Origin: Chryseobacterium sp.
Lineage (GTDB): Bacteria; Bacteroidota; Bacteroidia; Flavobacteriales; Weeksellaceae
NCBI RefSeq assembly: GCF_019236175.1
Contig: NZ_JAFAJM010000014.1
Span: forward strand, 248,001-312,000
Reading direction: 5' to 3'
DNA: 64,000 nt
Shown: positions 17,861-26,294 of the stretch, piece after piece
Position numbering within the stretch: the first letter of the stretch is position 1
Layout: every line of letters begins with the position of its first letter
The notes under the pieces: model-generated
What the model was told of the DNA's origin: nothing
What the model saw: the letters and a program-made list of their open reading frames with translations, nothing else
Database searches by the model: none
Position numbers and translations under genes: made by a program

Positions 17861-18154
17861 TTATAATGTTTTTATTTTTCCTTTTTCTTCTTCCATCAGT
17901 TCTTTTATTTTCTTCTCTTCCCAGCTTTTACCGAGTCCAAAGACATTCACAGCATGGAATGCGATTCCTATTCCCCACCCCAGCATTGGCCATAAAAACC
18001 ATAAATATCCGGGGGCTGTCAAGAGGTTTAAAGCGGCTAAAAAAGGGATGACCAGACAATAAGAAGTAAGATTTCCATAAAATTCTTTTAATTCTTTTAC
18101 TCTTCTTCTGGCTTTATCGTAAGCTGGGTTTTCTTTGTTAGATAAAATTTCCAT
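17861..18154 (-). CDS. 2TM-domain protein
   Basis: A 97-residue protein with a typical 2TM domain: KARRRVKELKEFYGNLTSYC, two membrane helices, GWGIGIAFHAVNVFG, then WEEKKIKELMEEE. It is close to the 2TM domain fused to the histidine kinase. It is the first gene of the operon that ends with the LytTR regulator. Its promoter region carries a TACCTTTG box and a direct-repeat LytTR-type site. Confidence 0.85.
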   Translation of the reverse strand: MEILSNKENPAYDKARRRVKELKEFYGNLTSYCLVIPFLAALNLLTAPGYLWFLWPMLGWGIGIAFHAVNVFGLGKSWEEKKIKELMEEEKGKIKTL

Positions 18155-18195
18155 AATGTTTTGTTTTAAAGGTTAGTTTGTCTTTTTTGTTGATT

Positions 18196-18266
18196 CAAAG
18201 GTAGCTTGAAATAGAGGCTCCGATCAACTTTATATTACCGAACGGCAGAATATGATATCCGAATGG
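18196..18266 (-). promoter_or_regulatory. Predicted LytTR-controlled promoter of the 2TM/regulator operon
   Basis: On the minus strand the -7 box TACCTTTG (18196-18203) is an exact TAnnTTTG. Upstream, after 33 bp, are two direct half-sites read on the plus strand: ACCGAACGG (18237-18245) and TCCGAATGG (18258-18266), 21 bp apart. The same arrangement precedes the kinase and TonB-receptor operons. Binding by the LytTR protein is inferred. Confidence 0.75.
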
Positions 18267-18433
18267 TAGAATCTGAAGATTAATGGAAATAAGTTTTTAA
18301 AATCCGCCCGCAAACTAAATACTGCCTGGCTTCCATATTTATATGAATGGTAAAATTACCCCGAATACAATCGGCGTGTATTCATGTTTCCGTTTTAAAA
18401 AACCTGGCTTCTATAAACGGGACTTTATGGTAT

Positions 18434-19003
18434 TTAGTAGATAAAAGGGATCAGTTTCTTAGTTTTCTTTCTGTATTCAATATATTCATTACCAAACCGT
18501 TCTACCAATGCCTGTTCTTCTATCTTAATTCTGTAGGCAAAAGCCAGAAACGGAGGAACGAAAGCGAAGAGTAAAGACAACCAGTTGTTGAGATACAGAC
18601 CAAGCCCCAAAGAAGTCACTAATGAAAAGGCATAAGACGGATGTCTCAGGTATTTATAGAAGCCTTCTTTTTTTATTTTATGATCCTGCTTTATCGTCAC
18701 ATCTACGGTAAAATATTTCCCCAGTGACCTGATAATGATAAATCTGAAGACAATTCCAAGGATAATCAAAAATTCTCCCACATACAAAATCCGGTTTCCT
18801 TTCAATATCGGAAAATGAGTGTTATAAGAAATAATAACGGAAGCTCCTATAGAGAAAGGAATCGCCACCCAAAGAATATTCAGGGTAGATTTATCCTGAT
18901 TTTTTTTATCCTCTTTCTCTGATTTCAGCATATTTTTATATAAAAACTCACTGATAAACCAGGCGATCATTGAGACAGTAAATAGTATTCCAAGTGTATT
19001 CAT
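18434..19003 (-). CDS. Isoprenylcysteine carboxyl methyltransferase-like membrane protein
   Basis: A 189-residue integral membrane protein with about five hydrophobic helices. The C-terminal half has the ICMT/PEMT signature: YFTVDV, HKIKKEGFYKYLRHPSYA, and EEQALVERFGNEYIEYRKKTKKLIP, which forms the SAM-binding region in that family. The bacterial substrate is unknown; it could be a lipid or small molecule. It is the third gene of the kinase operon (kinase, 2TM, this gene), 42 bp after the 2TM gene, so it is probably under the same control. Confidence 0.82.
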   Translation of the reverse strand: MNTLGILFTVSMIAWFISEFLYKNMLKSEKEDKKNQDKSTLNILWVAIPFSIGASVIISYNTHFPILKGNRILYVGEFLIILGIVFRFIIIRSLGKYFTVDVTIKQDHKIKKEGFYKYLRHPSYAFSLVTSLGLGLYLNNWLSLLFAFVPPFLAFAYRIKIEEQALVERFGNEYIEYRKKTKKLIPFIY

Positions 19004-19045
19004 TTCATATGATTTAGGGTTAAAATTTTCATTGTAAAAGGACTG

Positions 19046-19351
19046 TTATTTATCCTTTTGCTGATCCATTAGCTCCCGGATTTTTTTTTCTTCCCATTTC
19101 CTGACAAGATTAGTTTGGGGTAAAAATACCATGACCCCATGACCAAGAACCCCGATTCCCCAAAAGATGGCCGTTAAAAAATTTTTACCCTGAAAATAGC
19201 TTTCTCCGGGTTTTAAATTCGAATAATTAAAATATACAATAACAAGATTCACTGCAATATAAATGAATACGTGGGTATAAAACCTTCTTAAACGCTCTAC
19301 CTGTCTCTTGGCCTGCTGATATTGAATATGATCTTCATTAAATATTTCCAT
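19046..19351 (-). CDS. 2TM-domain protein
   Basis: A 101-residue 2TM-domain protein. It ends with WEEKKIRELMDQQK, nearly identical to the end of the adjacent kinase (WQEKKIREIMDQQK), which suggests duplication of the kinase's C-terminal domain. The ATG at 19351 lies 14 bp inside the end of the kinase gene, so the two are translationally coupled. A longer frame to 19450 only reads the kinase in another frame and is rejected. Confidence 0.83.
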   Translation of the reverse strand: MEIFNEDHIQYQQAKRQVERLRRFYTHVFIYIAVNLVIVYFNYSNLKPGESYFQGKNFLTAIFWGIGVLGHGVMVFLPQTNLVRKWEEKKIRELMDQQKDK

Positions 19352-20669
19352 GATCTTTATTTTTTTGTTGATCCATAATTTCTCTGATCTTCTTTTCCTG
19401 CCACGATTCCCCGATTCCGAAAATTCTAAAAGCACGGAAAGCCAGAGCAATCCCCCATCCTAATGCGGGATACCAGAACCAGTGGCTGTAAGGTTCTGTT
19501 GTCAGGTTGATAAAAATTAAAAAAGGAATAATAATACAGTAAGCAATCAGATTGGTATAAAAACCTTTTATCTCTTTAACTCTCTTTTGAGCTCTCTTAT
19601 AAGCTTTAATTTCTTCATCAGGCTGTACGCTTACAATAGTAGGTTTAGCAGATAGCATAGGAAGTTTTACTTTAAAATAATCTTCGGATTTTTCTATAAA
19701 AACATTCCTTTTGGTAAGCAGGGCATATCGTTGTACAATATTAGCCAGCCCTATTCCTGAACTTTCCTTGATCTGCTCTCTTACCTGAAGATTATTCTCA
19801 ATACACAACGTATTTCCGTCTGAAAATATTCTGATGACCAAAGGCCTTGATGACGTTGCAAAATTATGTTTAATACAGTTTTCCAGCAGCAACTGTAAAG
19901 AAAGTGGCACCACATATTCTCGATAGTCTTCTTTTTTTAAGTCAAAATGAAAATCTACACTGTCTTCAAATCTTGTTTTCAGAAGTTCACAATACGTTTT
20001 TGCAAATTCTATCTCATCTTCTACTGTCACCAGTTCTTTATCTTTTTGTTCAAGTACATACCGGTAAATCTTTGACATTGAGGCCGTAAACTTCTGTGCC
20101 TGTTGCGGATTTTCATCAATTAGAGCGCTTAAAACATTCAGTGAATTAAAAAGAAAATGTGGATCAAGCTGATTTTTTAAACTTTCAAACTGTGCGTTGG
20201 CCGATTTGGCAATAAGTTTTTGCTCCACCACCTCCTTTTTGGAAGTTTTTTTCAGTTCCTCCATAAATCCTTTTGCATGAAGAAAAGTGGTAATAAGCAA
20301 TGCAATATTGATCATAAACCAATTGGTGAGACCATATTTCTGGGAGAAAAACGCTTCTGTAGTTGCTACATTCTGAATCACGACATAATTCATATAGTTA
20401 CAAAAATAAACCAGAATAAAATTGCCGATAATAATGGAAATAATACTTAAAACAGCTCTCGTTCTGGTAGCTTCGGACCAAGGAAATTTCTTATTAAGAT
20501 ATTCATTAATAAATCCGTTCCCGAACCCTAATACAAAGGAATACATGGTAGAAAGCAACAGGGTGATCAAAAAAGTATGAAGGTTTTTTTCATCATTAAA
20601 GAACAAAAAGAAGAAAAAAGTAGTCCCTATTGATGTCCAGACTAATATTTTAAAGTATTTCAGTTTCAT
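19338..20669 (-). CDS. LytS-like sensor histidine kinase with C-terminal 2TM domain
   Basis: A 443-residue membrane kinase. About four membrane helices occupy residues 5-135. The His_kinase domain has DPHFLFNSLN with phospho-acceptor H171. The ATPase part has LLLENCIKHN (N-box) and SGIGLANIVQRY (G-box). After a linker, a complete 2TM domain (about 360-440) follows, an unusual C-terminal position. The ATG at 20669 is used; the TAATTTTG promoter box at 20687 would lie inside any longer frame. It is the likely partner of the LytTR regulator at 16743 and heads its own operon with a LytTR-type site upstream. Confidence 0.92.
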   Translation of the reverse strand: MKLKYFKILVWTSIGTTFFFFLFFNDEKNLHTFLITLLLSTMYSFVLGFGNGFINEYLNKKFPWSEATRTRAVLSIISIIIGNFILVYFCNYMNYVVIQNVATTEAFFSQKYGLTNWFMINIALLITTFLHAKGFMEELKKTSKKEVVEQKLIAKSANAQFESLKNQLDPHFLFNSLNVLSALIDENPQQAQKFTASMSKIYRYVLEQKDKELVTVEDEIEFAKTYCELLKTRFEDSVDFHFDLKKEDYREYVVPLSLQLLLENCIKHNFATSSRPLVIRIFSDGNTLCIENNLQVREQIKESSGIGLANIVQRYALLTKRNVFIEKSEDYFKVKLPMLSAKPTIVSVQPDEEIKAYKRAQKRVKEIKGFYTNLIAYCIIIPFLIFINLTTEPYSHWFWYPALGWGIALAFRAFRIFGIGESWQEKKIREIMDQQKNKDHGNI

Positions 20670-20686
20670 GTTTCGTTTTCTTAGCT

Positions 20687-20756
20687 CAAAATTAGTTTTT
20701 ATTAAAGGTATCAAAAATTATTTCTTACCGAGAGGCTGATTTTTCTTCCCGAACGG
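20687..20756 (-). promoter_or_regulatory. Predicted LytTR-controlled promoter of the kinase operon
   Basis: On the minus strand there is a perfect -7 box TAATTTTG (20687-20694) with TTTG at 20712-20715 (17-bp spacer). The direct half-sites ACCGAGAGG (20727-20735) and CCCGAACGG (20748-20756) are 21 bp apart and start 32 bp upstream of the -7 box. Confidence 0.75.
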
Positions 20757-20757
20757 G

Positions 20758-20790
20758 ATAAAAAAACCTTCACAGAATGAAGGTTTTTTA
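20758..20790 (-). terminator. Terminator of the TonB-receptor operon
   Basis: The stem AAACCTTC/GAAGGTTT is followed on the minus strand by TTTTTTTAT. It lies between the TPR-like gene (stop at 20863) and the kinase promoter, so it insulates the two operons. Confidence 0.8.
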
Positions 20791-20862
20791 TCTCAGGGAG
20801 TGAATGTTAAAAGGATCATCAGGCACTCCTGACTGTTTCAGACCTTTACTTCAGGGATCTTT

Positions 20863-21519
20863 TTATTGTCCTTTTTCCGAAAGGCTGATAAAGTATTCGG
20901 CTTCAGATTTTCCCCAATTAGGATCCAGCGCTGACTTCGGTTTATAATTATTGAATTGGGTCAGCGCAGCTTTAAACATTTCCACTCCTTTTGTTTTGCT
21001 TCCGCCATATTGTTCAGGAGTAAAATAAGTATCTTCTGCTTTGATGAGTGCGATTCTCGGGTTAGAAGGATCCAGCTTTTCTGCCACCGTAAGTTCTTCA
21101 GAGGCTCTTGCCCCGTCTGTCATAAATCTCTGTTGCGGATTCACCATCATTCTCAATGAATAAGCCATTTTTTTCAGCAGATGGATCTCTGCATTATCAG
21201 CTCCGGCAAGATTTTGGGCCATAGCCAGGTACTTTTCTGCCTGCTCTGCAATACCATCAAGCTCCTGCATATTTCCGTTTCTCATCATAAGTCTTCCTTT
21301 CTGAATCTGGGAAAAGGCAGCGTAATACTGAGGAAGCCATTGCGCACTTTCCTTACTCCCTATTCTCTGGAAATCATTAGACAAAGTCTGGATTTCTTCC
21401 GGAGTTCTGGCAGCCTGAATTTTAGCAATTTTATCCGTCATTATTTTTTCATAATCTGTCTGTGCAAAAGCGGTTAAGCTTATAAAAGCTAAAGCAAAAC
21501 TTAAAAGGTATTTTTTCAT
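20863..21519 (-). CDS. Exported TPR-like protein downstream of a TonB receptor
   Basis: A 218-residue protein with signal peptide MKKYLLSFALAFISLTAFAQ, so it is probably periplasmic. The mature part is all-helical, with TPR-like pairs such as AEQAEKYLAMAQNLAGADNAE and LDPSNPRIALIKAEDTYF. It follows the TonB-dependent receptor by 51 bp on the same strand and precedes the terminator at 20758, which indicates a two-gene operon. A role in assembly or partner binding for the receptor is inferred. No family name is recognised. Confidence 0.72.
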   Translation of the reverse strand: MKKYLLSFALAFISLTAFAQTDYEKIMTDKIAKIQAARTPEEIQTLSNDFQRIGSKESAQWLPQYYAAFSQIQKGRLMMRNGNMQELDGIAEQAEKYLAMAQNLAGADNAEIHLLKKMAYSLRMMVNPQQRFMTDGARASEELTVAEKLDPSNPRIALIKAEDTYFTPEQYGGSKTKGVEMFKAALTQFNNYKPKSALDPNWGKSEAEYFISLSEKGQ

Positions 21520-21570
21520 ACTATTAATTTTTTTAAAGTTAGTTGTAAAAGTTGACTGGGACTGATTTTT

Positions 21571-23817
21571 TTATAAATTATTATTGATTGCATCATCTGT
21601 TTTATCTACTCCAAAGCTGATAAATGCACCTATAAATACGAAGGTATTCACTGGTGGAACAACAGCTGAACTTCTGGAACCATCTGCAGAGAAATTATAT
21701 CCGTATACATTCTTGGACCCGAGAATATTTGAGATACTCAATACAAATACCGGGAAAGCCCTGGCATTTTTTTTACCGATATTCGGTAGATAATTGACAC
21801 TGAAATTCAATGCATTGTAATCTTTTAATCTTCCTTCGGTTCTGGTATAATTAATGGGATTTCCATTTTCAAACTTAGAGGCGATATCATAATAGGGTCT
21901 GCCTTTTGCGTAAGTATATGATAAGTTCACTCCAAGTTTCCATTCCGGAATAAATCTTTTGGCTACGGCAGAAAGCGTGTGTTCAGCTGCAAAGCTCGGT
22001 TGTAAGCTCACCGGATAATTAAGGAAATCTCTTTTCGAATCCAGAAACGAATAGCTGATCCAGTAGTCTATATTTTCAAAAGTTTTCTTGTTATCTCTCC
22101 AAAACAGCTCCACTCCTTTTGCATATCCGTAGCCATTGTTGTTCAGAGCGGTCTGAATCTGTTGATTTTGTTCTTTATCCGGGGTAATAGTAAATGTTTT
22201 AATCAGCTGATCATACTTTTTATAGAAAGCTTCAAAACGTAAGGTTCTGCCTTCAGATGCTCTCTGAACCTGAAAAATATAATGTTGTGACTGCTGAAAA
22301 CCCAGGTCTGCAGGTCCGTTGATATATTTGCTTTCCGGATTCTGGTAGAAAAGTCCGTAAGCCAGGGAAGTCGTCCAGTCTTTTGCAAGACGGTAAGCCA
22401 ACGCAAATCGTGGGGCTATATTGTTTTTATTCAAAAAAGATGAATGTTCTGCTCTCACTCCTATTTTTGCTGACAAGGCATTGCTGAATCCAAGGTCTGT
22501 TTCTAGGAAAGCCGAAGAAATCAGGTCTTTATAATGTTTTTGAACGTCTTCAAAATTGAGTTTTTCATCGGTATTATTCAATTCAAATCCACCTCTTATC
22601 GCACTTATTCTATTGATCTTTCTTTCAAGAACCGCTTTAAAGTTGATATAGTTTCCGTCAGTAAGCAGCTGATTTCTGTTTGATTCTGTCTCATTGGTTT
22701 CTGTAGAAAAATGAAGATCTGATCTGTTGTATGCATAAGAGCCCCCCACGTTTAAAAGATATTTTCCAAATTTTTGTTTAAAAGAAAGGTTATGATAGGT
22801 ACTTTTTCCATTGAGTCTTACCAGGCTGAAATCATATCCGGGTTCCAGGCTTTCCGATCTGACCCCCATTTTATTGGAGTTATACATTCCGTAATATTTG
22901 AAAAAGCCGCCTGATTTTGTTTTAACCCTGAAGTTCATATCTCCGTTTAATCCTTGTGGAGCGTTAATAAAATCAGTATTAAAATGAAATACCTTCTGCA
23001 TAAGACTTAAGAGTGAATACCCGGCAGAAGCTCCGTAAGAATAGTTTTTATTGTTTCCCAGTTTTTGAAATCCGGCATTGATAAAAATCGGAGAAATTCC
23101 AACATTATAGGATGTTTCATCCGGAAGGTCAACACTTTCCAGCATCAGTGCTCCTGAAAGAGCCTGCCCGTAGAGAGCGGAGTATCCTCCGCTTGAAAAT
23201 ATATTTCCTTTAAAAAGAGACGTATTGAACTGATCTCTTCCTGCAATTCCGGGAACAGAATTGGAAAAATAATTGTTGATTAAACTTCCATCCATAAAAA
23301 TTTTAGACTCTGTTCCTGTACCTCCTCTGATGAAAAGACCTTCCGTACCTCCTACTTTCTGTACACCCGGAAGATAGGTTAAAGCAGAGGAGATCTGTCC
23401 GTCTGCACCGGCGGTGGTATAAATATCAATAGGAGTTAATAAAGTGGTGGCTCTTTTCCGGTCACTAGCTTCAATTGAACCTGCTGAAACTACCACCGCG
23501 TCAATTTCGCTGATCTGTTCTTTAAGGTCTGCATTTACTGCAATATCCTGATTTTCAATAGTAATTGTTTTTTCTACATTTTCATATTTCGGATGGGTAA
23601 ACGTCAGAATATGAATTCCTTTTTCAGAAGTTTCAAAATAAAAATTTCCCTGAGCATCAGTTGTTGCGCCGTCATAAGTATCTTTCAGGGTAACGTTTAC
23701 CTCGCTTACTCCTTTATTTTTAAAACTTACTTTTCCTGAAACTTTTACCTGGGCATATCCGGTTATAAAAGCTAAAAAAGAGAACAGGATGAGTAGTTTT
23801 TGCACTTGCGTTTTCAT
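21571..23817 (-). CDS. TonB-dependent outer membrane receptor
   Basis: A 748-residue receptor with signal peptide (to about GYAQ, residue 22). A carboxypeptidase-like regulatory domain (23-105) with VSGKVSFKNKGVSEVNV and a plug domain (about 115-230) with IDAVVVSAGS and GVQKVGGTEGLFIRGG follow, then a 22-strand-type barrel rich in aromatic Gly strands to the C-terminus. No SusD-like partner lies next to it. The substrate is not evident. Its promoter carries the same LytTR-type direct repeat as the kinase and regulator operons, which makes it the likely output of that system. Confidence 0.9.
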   Translation of the reverse strand: MKTQVQKLLILFSFLAFITGYAQVKVSGKVSFKNKGVSEVNVTLKDTYDGATTDAQGNFYFETSEKGIHILTFTHPKYENVEKTITIENQDIAVNADLKEQISEIDAVVVSAGSIEASDRKRATTLLTPIDIYTTAGADGQISSALTYLPGVQKVGGTEGLFIRGGTGTESKIFMDGSLINNYFSNSVPGIAGRDQFNTSLFKGNIFSSGGYSALYGQALSGALMLESVDLPDETSYNVGISPIFINAGFQKLGNNKNYSYGASAGYSLLSLMQKVFHFNTDFINAPQGLNGDMNFRVKTKSGGFFKYYGMYNSNKMGVRSESLEPGYDFSLVRLNGKSTYHNLSFKQKFGKYLLNVGGSYAYNRSDLHFSTETNETESNRNQLLTDGNYINFKAVLERKINRISAIRGGFELNNTDEKLNFEDVQKHYKDLISSAFLETDLGFSNALSAKIGVRAEHSSFLNKNNIAPRFALAYRLAKDWTTSLAYGLFYQNPESKYINGPADLGFQQSQHYIFQVQRASEGRTLRFEAFYKKYDQLIKTFTITPDKEQNQQIQTALNNNGYGYAKGVELFWRDNKKTFENIDYWISYSFLDSKRDFLNYPVSLQPSFAAEHTLSAVAKRFIPEWKLGVNLSYTYAKGRPYYDIASKFENGNPINYTRTEGRLKDYNALNFSVNYLPNIGKKNARAFPVFVLSISNILGSKNVYGYNFSADGSRSSAVVPPVNTFVFIGAFISFGVDKTDDAINNNL

Positions 23818-23836
23818 GATTATTAATTTTCTGAGT

Positions 23837-23907
23837 CAAAAATATCACAACCAATGCCCTTCTGTAAAAAATTTCTTACTGAAAGGCATTCTTTTGCTAC
23901 CGAATGG
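23837..23907 (-). promoter_or_regulatory. Predicted LytTR-controlled promoter of the TonB-receptor operon
   Basis: On the minus strand, the perfect -7 box TATTTTTG (23837-23844) is followed upstream, after 33 bp, by direct half-sites ACTGAAAGG (23878-23886) and ACCGAATGG (23899-23907) with a 21-bp period. The spacing is the same as in the two promoters at 18196 and 20687. Confidence 0.75.
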
Positions 23908-23911
23908 GAAA

Positions 23912-24814
23912 TTAGTGGACCGGAATACAAAAATCCACGATCATTTTTCCTTCCGGATGGTCTTTAAAGTTGGAATGGTAGACCTCAAAAGGAAATGTTC
24001 TCCGTATCGAATAATGGTGCTCATTCATCCATAAAAATAAAGAGACCCAGCATTGTTCAAAATCATTAAGGACAACTTCCCCGCTTCCCACAATATAGTT
24101 TCCGGCATGTATGGTTTCCGGAAAAACTTCTCCTTTTTCTTTCTCCAGTTGTTGATCCAGCAGCATACAGGCATGTATTCTGACCTTATCCGGCGGAGTT
24201 ACCTTGAAACTGTCATGATATACGGAAATCATTTTGACATTTTCACGAGGGAACAGCTTTTCATTTTTTGCCCAGTCGATGAGAACGTTAAAAGAAGGTT
24301 CTACATTGCTGATTCCTAAACTCATCACTGCTGCCAGATTCATTTCCGGCAATTCTTTAACTTCAATTTTTAAATTCATATTGGCCCAGTTTAACAGGTT
24401 TTCCATATGGCAAATGTATGGGGTGAAAACCGTATCCACTTGTCCGTTCTTGCTTTGTATTTGTGAAATCCTGTGAAATTTTCCCGGAGCAGATCTCCGG
24501 AATTCAGACGGAGGAAGCCCGTAATATTTCTTAAACGTTTTGGTAAAAACCGAATGGCTTGAAAAACCAAGCTCAAAATAGATATCCCTGATTTCTTTCT
24601 CTTTATGTACTGCCAGATAGAAAGCACTTTTTTCTATTTTCTTTCTGGTAATATAGCTCTGAAGGGGTTCTCCGGTAATCAGTTTGAATATCCTGTGAAA
24701 ATGGAATGGAGAGTAGGCACTGATCTCTGCAATAATCTCCAGAGAAAGATCTGCATCGAGATTGTTATTAATGTATTGAATTGTTTTGACAATCCTTTTT
24801 TTATATTCTTCCAA
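23912..24814 (-). CDS. AraC family regulator with GyrI-like effector domain
   Basis: A 300-residue regulator. Residues 1-105 form the AraC double helix-turn-helix (FHFHRIFKLITGEPLQSYI and the GFSSHSVFTKTFKKYYGLPPSEFR signature region). Residues 130-298 resemble the GyrI-like small-molecule-binding domain (AVMSLGISNVEPSF, ending in FPFEVYHSNFKDHPEG). This N-HTH/C-effector order is known for Rob/BmrR-type regulators. The only available start is a TTG at 24814, directly followed by the HTH, because an in-frame stop lies just upstream. Its target is unknown. Confidence 0.85.
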   Translation of the reverse strand: MEEYKKRIVKTIQYINNNLDADLSLEIIAEISAYSPFHFHRIFKLITGEPLQSYITRKKIEKSAFYLAVHKEKEIRDIYFELGFSSHSVFTKTFKKYYGLPPSEFRRSAPGKFHRISQIQSKNGQVDTVFTPYICHMENLLNWANMNLKIEVKELPEMNLAAVMSLGISNVEPSFNVLIDWAKNEKLFPRENVKMISVYHDSFKVTPPDKVRIHACMLLDQQLEKEKGEVFPETIHAGNYIVGSGEVVLNDFEQCWVSLFLWMNEHHYSIRRTFPFEVYHSNFKDHPEGKMIVDFCIPVH

Positions 24815-24885
24815 AATTAAAAATGTTGATTAACAAAGATATACATCTGAAGTATTCTTTGTTTGTCTTTTATTGCGGATTCATA

Positions 24886-25524
24886 TCAAATTTCAAAAAA
24901 TTCAACAATGACGGCCTCATTTTTAACATTCTCATTCTCAGAAGCAATGCAACAGTAATAATCGGGATCGATATCAAGCTCTTTTATGAAGAATTTTCCT
25001 CCTTCAATAGAGCATTCATCATTGATCACCTCAAAAGAATCCAGAGGAAGCATCATTCCGCTTCCGTGTGCTTTTATAACAGCCTCCTTATTGGTCCAGT
25101 AGGTAAAAAAAGCTTTTGTTTTATCTTCAGAATGATGAATTTTCAGGAATTCTCCGGAAGTCATCTGAAATTGGAAATCATGATAATTAACTTTCTCGTC
25201 CGAAAACTCTATATCAATCCCGACAGAAAAATCGGCAAGGGCACATACGACAAGGTTTCCCGAATGAGAGATATTGAAATAAACAGGATTTCCTTTGAGG
25301 AAAGGCTTCTTATCCGGCAAAAAATCAATATCCAAACGGTGAATATTATAGAATTTCTCTGTTCCATACTTTAAAAGAACTCTTCCCAAAAGAGACAGCT
25401 GTGCATCCTGCCATCTTTTGTATTTCAGAATATCTTTTTTAAAACCTTCGGTAAAGCCATCCAGATATCTGTCCAGCAGCTCCTGATGTTTTTCTTCATG
25501 AATAAATGTGTATAAAATGATCAT
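24886..25524 (-). CDS. 4'-phosphopantetheinyl transferase superfamily protein
   Basis: A 212-residue Sfp-type enzyme that transfers phosphopantetheine from CoA to a carrier protein serine. The metal-binding motif VGIDIEF lies near residue 100 and the second signature FFTYWTNKEAVIK near 140-150. Sfp types serve secondary metabolism as well as fatty acid synthesis. No synthase genes are nearby, so the carrier protein is unknown. Confidence 0.87.
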   Translation of the reverse strand: MIILYTFIHEEKHQELLDRYLDGFTEGFKKDILKYKRWQDAQLSLLGRVLLKYGTEKFYNIHRLDIDFLPDKKPFLKGNPVYFNISHSGNLVVCALADFSVGIDIEFSDEKVNYHDFQFQMTSGEFLKIHHSEDKTKAFFTYWTNKEAVIKAHGSGMMLPLDSFEVINDECSIEGGKFFIKELDIDPDYYCCIASENENVKNEAVIVEFFEI

Positions 25525-25736
25525 CGATATTTTTGGTTATCTAAAGATAAAATATTTGGCTTTTCCCTGCTGTATTTTAACTGATTATTAATTTTCTGTC
25601 GACCAGTACCTCTTTAAAAAGTGACCGTATTTCCGGCCCTTTTCCAGTCATCAAAAAGAAAAAAGACTGGAATCATAAAGCCCTTTGGAAAATCTTTTAT
25701 AAATTTATCATAAAATCACTATAAATCATTTAAAAA

Positions 25737-26240
25737 ATGAAAGTACAAACATTAGCACTATTGGCAGGTTTTGCATTGGCAGCCGTTTCATGCGGTACCA
25801 CAAAAACGTATGCCGTAAACGCCAAAAGCGGAACACAGACAGGGGGAACGGTAAAGTTTACCCAACAGGGAGAAGATGTTGTTATGAAACTTGATGTAAC
25901 CCACCTTACTCCCGGAATCCATGCAGTACACATTCATGAAAAAGGAGACTGCTCTGCAGCAGACGGTACTTCTACAGGAGGGCACTGGAATCCTTCTAAA
26001 AACGACCATGGAAAATGGGGTGCAGAACATTTCCACATGGGAGATATAGGAAACCTTGTGGCAGACCAAAGCGGAAATGCAACGCTTACCTTCAAGACCA
26101 ACAAATGGTGTCTTGGCTGTGCAGATGAGTCTAAGAACATTATCGGAAAGGGGCTTATCGTACACGCAGCAGCCGATGATTTCCATACCCAGCCTACAGG
26201 AAATGCAGGCGGAAGAGTGGGATGTGTAGAAATTAAGTAA
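25737..26240 (+). CDS. Cu/Zn superoxide dismutase family lipoprotein
   Basis: Converts superoxide to oxygen and peroxide in the periplasm or at a membrane surface. The protein has 167 residues with a lipobox ending in C19 (LAAVSCG). Cu ligands H65, H67, H83 and H143 and Zn ligands H83, H91, H100 and D103 are all present, and C72/C163 can form the family disulfide. An added CLGC pair (C125, C128) in an insertion before the last His ligand is unusual. An imperfect hairpin TTCCAGTC/GACTGGAA lies upstream at 25642-25672. It is a single gene that shares a terminator with the protease on the other strand. Confidence 0.9.
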   Translation: MKVQTLALLAGFALAAVSCGTTKTYAVNAKSGTQTGGTVKFTQQGEDVVMKLDVTHLTPGIHAVHIHEKGDCSAADGTSTGGHWNPSKNDHGKWGAEHFHMGDIGNLVADQSGNATLTFKTNKWCLGCADESKNIIGKGLIVHAAADDFHTQPTGNAGGRVGCVEIK

Positions 26241-26260
26241 TCTTATTCTATTCCATAAAA

Positions 26261-26290
26261 AAACCGCTAATTAAAATTAGCGGTTTTTTG
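26261..26290. terminator. Bidirectional terminator between SOD and tail-specific protease
   Basis: An 11-bp stem AAACCGCTAAT/ATTAGCGGTTT with loop TAAA has T-runs on both strands. Confidence 0.9.
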
Positions 26291-26294
26291 TTTT

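Noticed and set aside
19352..19450. Longer N-terminus for the 2TM protein at 19046
   Set aside because: The extension is the kinase gene read in another frame and lacks the 2TM start seen in its paralogues.
20761..20790. Hairpin as part of the kinase promoter control
   Set aside because: The stem with T-run on the minus strand directly follows the TonB-receptor operon and is better explained as its terminator.
24549..24557. ACCGAATGG inside the AraC gene, like a LytTR half-site
   Set aside because: No second half-site lies 21 bp away and no promoter box follows, so it is likely chance in coding sequence.
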